Assembly: GCA_964468725.1 (NCBI GenBank)
Contig: CAYXVU010000083.1
Coordinates: 1 to 23,037, forward strand
DNA from: CAYXVU01 sp964468725
GTDB taxonomy: Bacteria; Acidobacteriota; Blastocatellia; UBA7656
DNA length: 23,037 nucleotides
Reading direction: 5' to 3'
Shown in pieces: positions 3,671 to 11,953 of this stretch; the stretch's first letter is position 1, and every line of letters starts with the position of its first letter. The notes under the pieces were generated by a model. It had not been told where the DNA came from and did not search any database. It saw only the letters and a list, made by a program, of their open reading frames with translations. The translations under genes were made by a program, and so were the position numbers.

Positions 3671-6622
3671 ATGTCGCACTCATCAAGATCATTTTCACAA
3701 TTCATCGGCCTGCTCTTACTTATCACGTTTTTCGATGCGCCGAGTTGGGCGCAGCAAAACCCGCAGGCCTCAGACGATAAGCAAACCAAACAGGAGCGAC
3801 GACAGAGCCGCCGCGCTCGCCGCGCTCGCGCAGCCGAAGCGAATGCGAATCCGACTGACAAACCCGCAGCCAACGGCAACAACAGCGCCGCCGCTGAGAC
3901 CGTAGAAATCTCTGCTGACCGTCAATCCAAAACCGGCGACCTGTTTGTCTATGAAGGCTATGTCAACGCGGAGATGGGCGAGATGCGCGTGCAAGCGGAT
4001 CGCATCACCTACAATGATGCTTCCGGCGATATGGTTGCGGAAGGCAATGTCATCTTCGACGAAGGCTCCGATCAGCGCGTTACCGCCAGACGCGCCGAGA
4101 TCAACTGGCTCACGCGCAAAGGAATTTTTTGGGAGACCACCGGCTTTACCAATCGCACGCAGACCGGAGAGTACATCTACTTCACTGCCGCACGGGTAGA
4201 GAAGATTTCGCAAGATACCTATGAACTTTATGATGCCAGTGTTACGGCTTGCGAAGACACGATCCCGAAATGGACCTTCACCGTCAAACGCGCCGAGTTG
4301 AAAGTCGAAGATCGCTTGACACTTCGGCGACCGGTCTTTCGCATCAAAGGTTATCCGGCCTTTGCTCTGCCTTATGCATGGATTCCGGCGACCAGTTCCG
4401 AGCGCAAGAGCGGTTTTTTATTGCCCACAACCGGCTCGTCGAATCAAAAAGGTCGCACCTTCAAAACCGCCTACTATCAAACGCTCGGCCCCTCGGCAGA
4501 CATCACCTTTCGCAACGATATCTACACGGCGCGCGGATTGGGTTTCGGCGCGGAGTTTCGCGCGCAAACCGATGAGCGTTCGTATATGCGACTGGGTACC
4601 TTCACCGTCAAAGATCGTCTGTTTGGCGAAGCGGGCGAAGATCAAGGCGGTACGGCATTCGTTGCCGACGGCGTGCAATACTTGCCGCGCGGCTGGCTGG
4701 CTGTGGGCAATGTCTCGATTGTCACCAGTCTGCGCTTTCGGCAGGCGTTTTCCGATGACATTAGTCAAGTCGTAGACCCGCGCCGCGAATCAACGTTCTA
4801 TGTCAACAACAACACCGGCAATGTGAGTTTCAACTTTCTCGCGGCCAATGAGACGACAACCATCTTTCGCCCCGACGCCAGCGCCTCGCCGGAATTGCCG
4901 CCGCGCACCGGAACCAACTTCGATATTAAGATCCGGCAGGCGCCGCAAATCGAATTGAACATCTACCCACGTCGCGTCAAAGAGAATCTGCCCATCTATT
5001 TTTCGCTCGATTCCAGCATCGGCGCCCTCAAGCGCGAAGAGACGGTTGACGACCAAATCGTTTTGATTACGCCCGCCGCCGTGCAACGCCTCGATCTGCA
5101 ACCGAAGATCACCGTGCCGCTCGCTACGATAGGCGGCTTTGCGGTCACTCCGACGCTGATGTTTCGGCAAACCTTTTACAGCAACAGCCTTGATCGCAGT
5201 GTGCCGTTATTCAATCCCACGCAGTTTGCCGTTTTGCCCTCCGACCCGCGCCTCAATCCGGCGCGCGAGGAGTTCGATCCGGAGGTTCTCTTCTTCGACC
5301 GCACGGTATTTGACCCGATCAGCGGCAAGAACCTGTCGCGCAACTATCTTGAACTCGATGTGGACATTCGCCCGCCCTCGATGGAAAAGACGTTTCTTCA
5401 CGACAATGGCTCGCGGCGCTTCAAACATGTCATCGAACCCTATCTCACCTATCGGTTAATCAAAGGCATCAACAAAGAGTTCGAAGAGATCATTCGCTTC
5501 GATGAGCGCGATGCCATCGCCAATACCAACGAGTTCGAATACGCCCTCGTCAACCGCTTCTTTAGGACGCTGCGAACTTCCGAGTTGAGAAACGGACGGG
5601 CGCGCAGAAAGGCTCGTGAGCCGGAGCCAATGGACCCGTTGCAAATCGAAAAAGAGAAACGCAAAAAGAAGAAAGGGGCGAAAGAGGCGACCGACGAAGC
5701 AACGGATGAGGCCAAGGCGGCGAGCAAGAAGACGAACGAACCGCTTTCGCAAAGCGATGACAAAAAACCGAAGTTGCAAACCGGCGAGCAGACCGACTGG
5801 CAAAAAGCGACCGCGGCGCAAAAGGCTCGGAGAGAGGCGAACCCCACATCTGCCGATCCTGATGATCCCAATGCTCCTGACGATGCGGACGATTCGGCGG
5901 TTGATAGTCCGGCGCAAGCCTATGAGTTCTTCAGCGTGAAGATTGCGCAAAAGTATTTCATTGATCGGTCGTTTGGCGGGGCGCTCATCGCCGGGCGGCG
6001 CAACCAGTTCTACCCGATCAACACGCTTTCGGGTTTCACCTTCGGCGGCGTGGCCAGAGACTTTTCGCCGCTCCACGTGCAAATCCGCTACCGCCCGCTT
6101 TCGACCATCTTCACAGATGTGCGAATGGATGTAGGGATGGAAGACAAAGGCGTTCGCAACCTCACCCTGAGCGGCGGTTATAGCAACGACAAGTTTTTAG
6201 TTTCGGCGCGCTACAACCTGTCCCGGCGCATTGATCTGTCGCCGACGACCTTCGAGCCGGGAACCTTTGCGGGCAATCAACTCTCGACGACCTTTCAATA
6301 TGGTGACGAAGCGCAGGGCTTTTACGCTGGCACACGCATTGGCTATGACTTTACGGATCGCTTCAATTCGAAGGCGGAGATTTCGACCGGTCGCTTTCGC
6401 AATTCGCGCAGCTTCTTCGGCTATCAATGGGACTGTTGCGGAGTGCAGTTTAACTACAACACCTTCAAAGCGGGGCTGCGAAACGAAAGCGCGTTTTCGT
6501 TCACCTTTAACTTGGCGGGGTTAGGCAGTTTTGGGACTGAACAGTTTTCGCAGCTCGGTGGCGGGCAAGGCGGGCGACGGCGTGGCCAACGGGCGCGCCG
6601 CGACCCTTACGAGAACTTTTAA
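3671..6622 (+). CDS. lptD: LptD, LPS-assembly outer-membrane protein
   Basis: LptD is the outer-membrane barrel that, with LptE, inserts lipopolysaccharide into the outer leaflet. I place the start at ATG 3671: TGGAGGA lies 10 nt upstream and the product opens with a signal peptide (residues 1-27, cleavage expected after SWA). An OstA/LptA-like beta-jellyroll follows from about residue 78 (VEISADRQS..., QADRITYND, EGNVIFDEG). The family sequence around Cys194 (VTACEDTIPKW) and the late Cys922-Cys923 pair (YQWDCCG) match the cysteines used for inter-domain disulfides in LptD. Residues about 645-743 are a Lys/Glu/Asp-rich low-complexity insert within the barrel region. At 983 aa it is longer than the E. 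coli protein (about 780). It stands alone here; lptE is not adjacent. An upstream start at 3653 is possible. Confidence 0.93.
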   Translation: MSHSSRSFSQFIGLLLLITFFDAPSWAQQNPQASDDKQTKQERRQSRRARRARAAEANANPTDKPAANGNNSAAAETVEISADRQSKTGDLFVYEGYVNAEMGEMRVQADRITYNDASGDMVAEGNVIFDEGSDQRVTARRAEINWLTRKGIFWETTGFTNRTQTGEYIYFTAARVEKISQDTYELYDASVTACEDTIPKWTFTVKRAELKVEDRLTLRRPVFRIKGYPAFALPYAWIPATSSERKSGFLLPTTGSSNQKGRTFKTAYYQTLGPSADITFRNDIYTARGLGFGAEFRAQTDERSYMRLGTFTVKDRLFGEAGEDQGGTAFVADGVQYLPRGWLAVGNVSIVTSLRFRQAFSDDISQVVDPRRESTFYVNNNTGNVSFNFLAANETTTIFRPDASASPELPPRTGTNFDIKIRQAPQIELNIYPRRVKENLPIYFSLDSSIGALKREETVDDQIVLITPAAVQRLDLQPKITVPLATIGGFAVTPTLMFRQTFYSNSLDRSVPLFNPTQFAVLPSDPRLNPAREEFDPEVLFFDRTVFDPISGKNLSRNYLELDVDIRPPSMEKTFLHDNGSRRFKHVIEPYLTYRLIKGINKEFEEIIRFDERDAIANTNEFEYALVNRFFRTLRTSELRNGRARRKAREPEPMDPLQIEKEKRKKKKGAKEATDEATDEAKAASKKTNEPLSQSDDKKPKLQTGEQTDWQKATAAQKARREANPTSADPDDPNAPDDADDSAVDSPAQAYEFFSVKIAQKYFIDRSFGGALIAGRRNQFYPINTLSGFTFGGVARDFSPLHVQIRYRPLSTIFTDVRMDVGMEDKGVRNLTLSGGYSNDKFLVSARYNLSRRIDLSPTTFEPGTFAGNQLSTTFQYGDEAQGFYAGTRIGYDFTDRFNSKAEISTGRFRNSRSFFGYQWDCCGVQFNYNTFKAGLRNESAFSFTFNLAGLGSFGTEQFSQLGGGQGGRRRGQRARRDPYENF

Positions 6623-6640
6623 GCTGTCCCGCTTGCGCCG

Positions 6641-6667
6641 TCGAACAGGGGGCTTCGCCCCTTTCGA
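6641..6667 (+). terminator. Hairpin after lptD, possible terminator
   Basis: GGGGC-TTC-GCCCC with flanking TCGAA/TTCGA complementarity forms a bulged stem of about 11 pairs starting 19 nt after the lptD stop. Only three T residues follow, within the lower stem, so termination strength is uncertain. Confidence 0.45.
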
Positions 6668-6749
6668 TCTGCTCTTAATGGGTGAGATGGCGGCATCCAG
6701 CGCGTAAAAACCGGCGCTTGCGCGACGCAACATTCGCAGGGCATTATTA

Positions 6750-6782
6750 TTGACAGGGGTAAACGAGGATGCTACTTTAGCA
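6750..6782 (+). promoter_or_regulatory. Candidate hrcA promoter with overlapping dyad
   Basis: TTGACA (6750-6755), 17-bp spacer, TACTTT (6773-6778), with a short inverted repeat TGCTA-CTT-TAGCA (6770-6782) over the -10. It lies about 40 nt before the hrcA start. The dyad could be an operator. It is not the CIRCE consensus (TTAGCACTC-N9-GAGTGCTAA). Confidence 0.45.
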
Positions 6783-6822
6783 GCGTCATGCCACCGGGTT
6801 TGCCCCCCTACACAAACGGGTT

Positions 6823-7896
6823 ATGAAGAGAAGCGGAGCAGAGTTCGACAACCGCAAGAGAGAGATTCTCACAACGACGGTGAGGACGCATGTGGCCACC
6901 GGGCAGCCGGTCGGTTCCTTTGTGCTTGCGCAAAAGTCGAGCGAGAAGCTGTCGAGCGCCAGCATCCGCAACATCTGTGCGGAACTGGAGAACGAAGGGT
7001 ATTTGACCCATCCGCATACCTCTGCGGGGCGCGTGCCAACCGATAAAGGCTACCGCTATTATGTTGATAACCTGATGGTGACCACAGTGCCGTCGCGCGC
7101 CGAAGCGGCGCGCATTACCGAGCATATTCTCGACCGCGACTCGCAGATCAGTCTGGAAAGGTTGATGGAACGAACCAGCCAGTTGCTTTCGGAATTATCC
7201 GGCAATGTCGGCATCGTAGTCTCGCCGCTGATAACGCAGGAGAAGTTGCAGCACATTGACTTCGTCAAGCTGTCGGACTCGCGCGTTTTGGTTATCACGG
7301 TTTCGCACGCCGGGCATGTACAAGACCGCGCTATTCGCATTGATGTCGAACTGTCGCAAGACGAATTGAATTCGACGGCCAGATATTTGACAGAGAACTT
7401 TGCGGGCTGGACCTTGCCGGAAATCCGCGATGAGTTGATGCAACGCATGAGCGAAGCACAAGCTTTTTATGATAAGTTTCTGCAAAACGCCGTGCTCTTA
7501 TGCAGCAACAGTTTTGCCGACGGAGATCAGCCTGATGTCTTCATCGAAGGCGCATCCAACATCATTGCGCGACCGGACTTTGTTGATTTGGAGGCTTTGC
7601 GGGGGCTCTTCAAAATGCTTGAGCAACGCAGTAAGATCGTCAAAATCCTCAACGAATGTATCGCGGGAGGTGATCTGGAAGCGGTCGCCGTGCGCATCGG
7701 CAAAGAGCATCGGGTCTCGGATCTGCGCGATTGCAGCATTATCGCCTCCTCGTGCCTCTATGCGGCGGGCAACGCGGTCGGTTCGATTGGCGTCGTCGGG
7801 CCGATGCGGCTCGATTACGACCGGCTGGTTGGCATCGTTCGCTATGTTGCACGCTTGTTCGAGCAGGCGCTCAATCCGACTAACGCCTATCGCTAA
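6823..7896 (+). CDS. hrcA: HrcA heat-inducible transcription repressor
   Basis: HrcA is a dimeric repressor of class-I heat-shock genes that binds CIRCE inverted repeats and needs GroEL to stay folded. The 357-aa product has the N-terminal winged helix (residues 1-80, including SSASIRNICAELENEGYLTHPHTSAGRVPTDKGYR, given here as family hallmarks in separate blocks: SSASIRN, LEXXGYL, HTSAGRXPTXXGYR) and the C-terminal GAF-like/dimerisation region ending SIGVVGPMRLDYDRLVGIVRY. ATG 6823 is the only start in the open frame near the domain boundary, but its ribosome-binding site is weak. It heads the hrcA-grpE-dnaK-dnaJ cluster, 24 nt before grpE. I see no consensus CIRCE in the window, so its targets here are unclear. 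Confidence 0.96.
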   Translation: MKRSGAEFDNRKREILTTTVRTHVATGQPVGSFVLAQKSSEKLSSASIRNICAELENEGYLTHPHTSAGRVPTDKGYRYYVDNLMVTTVPSRAEAARITEHILDRDSQISLERLMERTSQLLSELSGNVGIVVSPLITQEKLQHIDFVKLSDSRVLVITVSHAGHVQDRAIRIDVELSQDELNSTARYLTENFAGWTLPEIRDELMQRMSEAQAFYDKFLQNAVLLCSNSFADGDQPDVFIEGASNIIARPDFVDLEALRGLFKMLEQRSKIVKILNECIAGGDLEAVAVRIGKEHRVSDLRDCSIIASSCLYAAGNAVGSIGVVGPMRLDYDRLVGIVRYVARLFEQALNPTNAYR

Positions 7897-7920
7897 TTCA
7901 ATCCGACAGGAGTTGATCGG

Positions 7921-8685
7921 TTGGCTATGAAGAAAGCCGCACCAAAATCCAAGCGTGTCAGTGGTGGAGGAGACGACGTGCCCAGAGAAATTCCGATTCA
8001 GTTTACGGAGGAGAAGAACGAAAGAGACGTGATGAAGGAAACCGATAAAAAAGGAAATCTCGCCGTCGCGCCGGAAGAGGATGCCGAAGCGAAAACCTTA
8101 CGCTATATCGAAGAGGTGGAAGACCCCGAAGTCGAAGTGATTTACGACTCCGAGCCGATAGATGCGCCGGTCGAGGCCGCACCGGTTGAAGAGCCCCGCG
8201 CTGGCGTTGACGCCTTTGCGCCGGAGCTACAAGAGCAGGTCGAAACGCTCACGCAAGAGAAGAGTGCTCTTTACGATCAACTGCTGCGCCGACAGGCCGA
8301 ATTTGACAATTTCAGAAAACGGACTGAACGCGAGAAAGTGGATATCTACGGGCGCGCCCGCGCCGATGTGGTATTGGAGCTCTTGCCCGTGATAGACAAT
8401 TTTGAGCGTGCCGTTGCCAGCCTCAATCAAGGCGCCGACGCCTCCGGTTTGCGCCATGGCGTCGAGCTGATTCATAAGCAGTTCAACGATGCGCTGACCA
8501 GACTCGGATTGCAGGCAATCGAAGCGGTCGGCGCCACCTTCGACCCGCATCTTCATGAAGCGGTCGTCCTTGAGCCGACCGACAAATATGAAGAGAATGC
8601 CGTTATCGAAGAGTTTGAACGGGGATACAAAATCGGCGACCGATTGTTGCGCCCCGCAAAAGTGAAAGTAGCCTCTAAGCCTTAA
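7921..8685 (+). CDS. grpE: GrpE nucleotide exchange factor
   Basis: GrpE releases ADP from DnaK and closes the chaperone cycle. The 254-aa product has a long acidic, probably disordered N-terminus (residues 1-100), a coiled-coil helix (about 105-140; LYDQLLRRQAEFDNFRKR is the family core) and the C-terminal beta-wing domain (FDPHLHEAV, YKIGDRLLRPAKVKV). I keep the TTG start because AGGAG lies 8 nt before it; ATG 7927, two codons on, is 14 nt from the same site. It follows hrcA by 24 nt and is probably co-transcribed. Confidence 0.96.
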   Translation: MAMKKAAPKSKRVSGGGDDVPREIPIQFTEEKNERDVMKETDKKGNLAVAPEEDAEAKTLRYIEEVEDPEVEVIYDSEPIDAPVEAAPVEEPRAGVDAFAPELQEQVETLTQEKSALYDQLLRRQAEFDNFRKRTEREKVDIYGRARADVVLELLPVIDNFERAVASLNQGADASGLRHGVELIHKQFNDALTRLGLQAIEAVGATFDPHLHEAVVLEPTDKYEENAVIEEFERGYKIGDRLLRPAKVKVASKP

Positions 8686-8694
8686 TCATTCGTA

Positions 8695-8764
8695 GTTCCG
8701 GCGTCTTCGTTTCCGCCGACGCCCCAGCATGAAAAGCGCTCGCAGGGAAACGAAGACCGGCAAC
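8695..8764 (+). promoter_or_regulatory. Large hairpin between grpE and dnaK
   Basis: Left arm CCGG-CG-TCTTCGTTTCC (8698-8714) pairs with GGAAACGAAGACCGG (8746-8760) over 15 bp with a 2-nt bulge. GTT (8695-8697) and AAC (8762-8764) extend it past a single bulged C. There is no U tract. It could be an mRNA-processing or stability element that separates grpE and dnaK levels, or a leader structure. Confidence 0.6.
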
Positions 8765-8838
8765 GTTCAACCCCGCCCCTGCACGAATAGCAGTCCCCTA
8801 AGCCAGTTTCGCTTTTGGTACGGTAGGAGGAGACTCGT

Positions 8839-10716
8839 ATGGGCAAAGTCATTGGCATAGACCTTGGCACGACCAATTCATGTGTGGCGATACTTGAAGG
8901 CGGCGTCACCCAGATCATCCCGAACAAAGAGGGCGGACGCACGACGCCCTCGGTCGTCGCATTTTCGGAAAAGGGCGAACGCTTAATCGGACAGATCGCT
9001 AAGCGTCAGGCGATTACCAATTCGGCCAACACCCTCTACGCGGTGAAGCGTTTGATGGGGCGCAAATTCCGTTCGCCTGAAGTTGAACGCGCCCGACAAG
9101 TCTGCTCGTATGACATCACCGAAGCGCAAAACGGCGACTGCCGGGTGCGGGTGCGCGGTCGTGATTACTCGCCGCCGGAAATCTCCGCCATTCTCTTGCA
9201 ACGGCTGAAATTGGCTGCCGAAGAGTTTCTCGGTGAAGAAATCACCGAAGCCATCATCACCGTACCGGCTTACTTCGATGACATCCAACGACAGGCGACC
9301 AAAGATGCAGGCCGCATTGCCGGATTGAACGTGCAACGCATCATCAACGAACCGACGGCGGCGGCATTGGCCTATGGGCTGGGCAAACGCGAACGCGAAA
9401 AAGTCGCGGTCTATGACCTCGGCGGCGGCACCTTCGACGTCTCCATTATGGAGATGAGCGACGGCGTATTCGAAGTGCTTTCGACCTGCGGCGACTCGTT
9501 CCTCGGCGGCGAGGATTTTGATCAGCGCATTGTGGATTGGATGATTGAGACGTTTCAGGATGAGACCAGCATTGATCTGCGCTCGGATCGCCTCGCGCTG
9601 CAACGCCTGAAAGAGGCTGCCGAACGCGCCAAATGCGAGCTTTCGACCGCCCTCGAATCGCAACTCAATCTGCCCTTTATTGCCGCCGATTCGAGTGGGC
9701 CGAAGCACTTCAACAAGTCGTTGACCCGCGACCAGTTTGAAAAACTCGTCTTCGATCTGGTGGAACGCACCATTGATCCCTGTATGAAGGCATTGGCCGA
9801 TGCCAAACTTTCGCCCGATAAGATCACCAAAGTCCTGCTTGTTGGCGGGCAGACGCGCTCGCCAATCATCATCGAAAAGGTGCGCGAGATTTTTCGCTGC
9901 GAGCCTTCCATCGAAATCAACCCGGATGAAGTTGTTGCCATCGGCGCAGCTATTCAAGCGGGTGTCTTGACCGGCGATGTCAAAGACCTCATCTTGCTCG
10001 ACGTCATTCCGCTCAGCCTCGGCATCGAAACGCGCGGCGGATTGTTCACCAAGATTGTGGATCGCAATTCGACGATTCCGACCAAGAAGAGTCTGGTCTT
10101 TACTACGGTTGCCGATAATCAGCAAGTCGTCGAGGTTCACGTTCTGCAAGGTGAACGCGAAATCGCCTCGGGCAATCGCAGCCTCGCCAAATTCGAACTC
10201 GTCGGCATTGCGCCCGCGCCGCGCGGCATTCCTCAGGTTGAAGTCGCCTTCGAAGTGGATGCCGATGGCATCCTCTCGGTCTCGGCGCGCGACAAGATGA
10301 CCAACCTCGAACAGGCCATGAAGATCACCCCTTCTTCGGGGTTATCCGCTTCCGAGATATACGACCTGATCGAGGAAGCCAATCGTAATGTCGAAGCCGA
10401 CCGCCGCATCAAAGAGGTTATTCTGGCGCGCAATCGCTTGGAGGGCTTGCTGCAAAACACCGTGCGCTCCTTCAGCGAATTTGGCTGGATGCTATCGAGC
10501 AGCGATCAAGAGTTCGTTCGCAGCACGCTAGAAGGCGCGCGCACGGCGGCCATCTCCGACAATGCTGGAGAGATTCGTAGCGCCCTGGAAGAATTGGAAA
10601 ACGCGGCTCGCATCATCACCGATGCCATGTTTCGCCCAACTGGGCTGGCACAAGGCGCGATGGCGGACGAAACGGATATCGAAGACGAAACCGCTCCCTT
10701 GTCTGAAATGTCCTGA
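8839..10716 (+). CDS. dnaK: DnaK (Hsp70) chaperone
   Basis: ATP-driven chaperone that binds exposed hydrophobic segments, loaded by DnaJ and reset by GrpE. 625 aa. The nucleotide-binding domain (residues 1-385) has IGIDLGTTNSCVA, the NEPTAAALAYG and VYDLGGGTFDVSI loops and LVGGQTRSP. The linker is at about 387-393 (DVIPLSLG), followed by the substrate-binding beta domain and a helical lid from about 505. The start has GGAGGAG at good spacing. The lid-side sequence is somewhat divergent (ARDKMTNLEQAMKI; a short acidic tail ending SEMS), so a second, more typical DnaK elsewhere in the genome is possible. Position after hrcA-grpE supports the housekeeping role. Confidence 0.95.
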   Translation: MGKVIGIDLGTTNSCVAILEGGVTQIIPNKEGGRTTPSVVAFSEKGERLIGQIAKRQAITNSANTLYAVKRLMGRKFRSPEVERARQVCSYDITEAQNGDCRVRVRGRDYSPPEISAILLQRLKLAAEEFLGEEITEAIITVPAYFDDIQRQATKDAGRIAGLNVQRIINEPTAAALAYGLGKREREKVAVYDLGGGTFDVSIMEMSDGVFEVLSTCGDSFLGGEDFDQRIVDWMIETFQDETSIDLRSDRLALQRLKEAAERAKCELSTALESQLNLPFIAADSSGPKHFNKSLTRDQFEKLVFDLVERTIDPCMKALADAKLSPDKITKVLLVGGQTRSPIIIEKVREIFRCEPSIEINPDEVVAIGAAIQAGVLTGDVKDLILLDVIPLSLGIETRGGLFTKIVDRNSTIPTKKSLVFTTVADNQQVVEVHVLQGEREIASGNRSLAKFELVGIAPAPRGIPQVEVAFEVDADGILSVSARDKMTNLEQAMKITPSSGLSASEIYDLIEEANRNVEADRRIKEVILARNRLEGLLQNTVRSFSEFGWMLSSSDQEFVRSTLEGARTAAISDNAGEIRSALEELENAARIITDAMFRPTGLAQGAMADETDIEDETAPLSEMS

Positions 10717-10720
10717 GGTT

Positions 10721-10729
10721 TGCTATAAT
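10721..10729 (+). promoter_or_regulatory. Extended -10 promoter element for dnaJ
   Basis: TGCTATAAT contains a perfect TATAAT (10724-10729) with the TGn extension. The -35 position at 17 bp (GTCTGA) is poor, which extended -10 promoters tolerate. Transcription would start about 80 nt before dnaJ and could make it partly independent of dnaK. Confidence 0.55.
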
Positions 10730-10815
10730 CTGGCTTCGCGTTTCCGGTTCCTCGCAGAGATGCGTAATCGGCTGCCGGAAATGCGCCGTCAGAAATTAGA
10801 AACCAGGAAGTGACA

Positions 10816-11928
10816 GTGAGCAGCAAACGCGATTACTACGAAATTTTAGGCGTCTCTCGCACCGCAACCGAACAAGAACTCAAACAGGCTTATCGCCGCC
10901 TGGCTATCCAATTCCACCCCGATAAGAATCAGGGCGATAAAGAAGCCGAAGAGAAATTCAAAGAGATATCGGAAGCCTATCAAGTTCTTTCGTCCGCCGA
11001 TCTTCGCGCTCGCTATGATCGCTTTGGCCACGCGGGGGTCGGCGCTGCTGCAGGCGCTGGATTCGAGCAAGGCTTTCCGGGGTTTGAAGAGATCTTTGAG
11101 ATGTTCGGCTTCGGCGACATCTTCGGCGGGCGCAACAACCGGCGGCGCGGGCCGCGCCGCGGTTCCGACTTGCGCTATGATTTGGAGATTACCCTCAAAG
11201 AAGCGGCACACGGACTGACCACCAAAATTCGCATTCCGCGATTGGAACATTGCGAAACCTGCAATGGCACGGGTGCGGCAGAAGGCACTTCACCGGCGCG
11301 CTGCTCGACCTGCAACGGCGCCGGGCAGGTGCAATATCAACAAGGTTTCTTCTCCGTCAGTCGAACCTGTTCGACCTGTCGCGGAGCCGGTCGCATCATT
11401 CGCGATGCGTGCCGCGATTGTCGCGGTCAAGGGCGCATCGAGCGCGAGAAGTTGTTGGAGATCAAAATCCCGGTGGGCGTGGAAACGGGGTCACGCTTGC
11501 GCGTCGCCGGAGAGGGCGAAGCGGGTGAAGCGGACGCGGCTCCCGGCGATCTCTTCGTCATTCTTCACGTTCAAGAGCATGAAGTTTTCCAACGCCGCGA
11601 AGCCAACCTCTATTGCGCCATCCCCTTATCGTTTACGCAGGCGGCGCTCGGCGCCGAAACCCCTGTACCGACGCTTGACGGCGAAGAATCGCTGAGCATC
11701 CCCGAAGGCACGCAAAACGGCAAGGTGTTTCGCCTCAAAGGCAAAGGCATGCCGGTATTGGGCAGTCGCGGACATGGCGACCTGTTTGTCACCGTCACCG
11801 TCATCACGCCGACCAATCTGTCACGCAGGCAACGCGAATTGCTGGAAGAGTTTTCCAAACTGGAAACGCCCGCGCAACGCAAAGGCGAGCGCGGGCTTTT
11901 CGACAAGGTTAAAGATTATTTCGGCTGA
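10816..11928 (+). CDS. dnaJ: DnaJ (Hsp40) co-chaperone
   Basis: Full type-I DnaJ, 370 aa, which delivers substrates to DnaK and stimulates its ATPase. J domain at residues 5-70 with the HPD triad at 34-36; Gly/Phe-rich linker (about 75-120); four CxxCxGxG zinc motifs starting at Cys146, 163, 185 and 199; then the C-terminal substrate-binding domains (GDLFV repeats) and a short helical tail. I prefer GTG 10816 to GTG 10810 because AGGA (10805-10808) is 7 nt from the former and 1 nt from the latter. It lies about 100 nt after dnaK and ends 25 nt from the convergent proS. Confidence 0.95.
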   Translation: MSSKRDYYEILGVSRTATEQELKQAYRRLAIQFHPDKNQGDKEAEEKFKEISEAYQVLSSADLRARYDRFGHAGVGAAAGAGFEQGFPGFEEIFEMFGFGDIFGGRNNRRRGPRRGSDLRYDLEITLKEAAHGLTTKIRIPRLEHCETCNGTGAAEGTSPARCSTCNGAGQVQYQQGFFSVSRTCSTCRGAGRIIRDACRDCRGQGRIEREKLLEIKIPVGVETGSRLRVAGEGEAGEADAAPGDLFVILHVQEHEVFQRREANLYCAIPLSFTQAALGAETPVPTLDGEESLSIPEGTQNGKVFRLKGKGMPVLGSRGHGDLFVTVTVITPTNLSRRQRELLEEFSKLETPAQRKGERGLFDKVKDYFG

Positions 11929-11953
11929 CTTGCCCCCGTGCCAGTTTGTCGCC

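Noticed and set aside
5456..6082. Antisense frame over the lptD low-complexity insert
   Set aside because: The Arg/Leu/Phe-rich composition is what the reverse strand of a Lys/Glu-rich stretch gives; no family is recognisable.
8983..10149. 388-codon antisense frame over dnaK
   Set aside because: It is long, but high-GC dnaK genes often have long antisense frames. I see no domain, start context or promoter for it.
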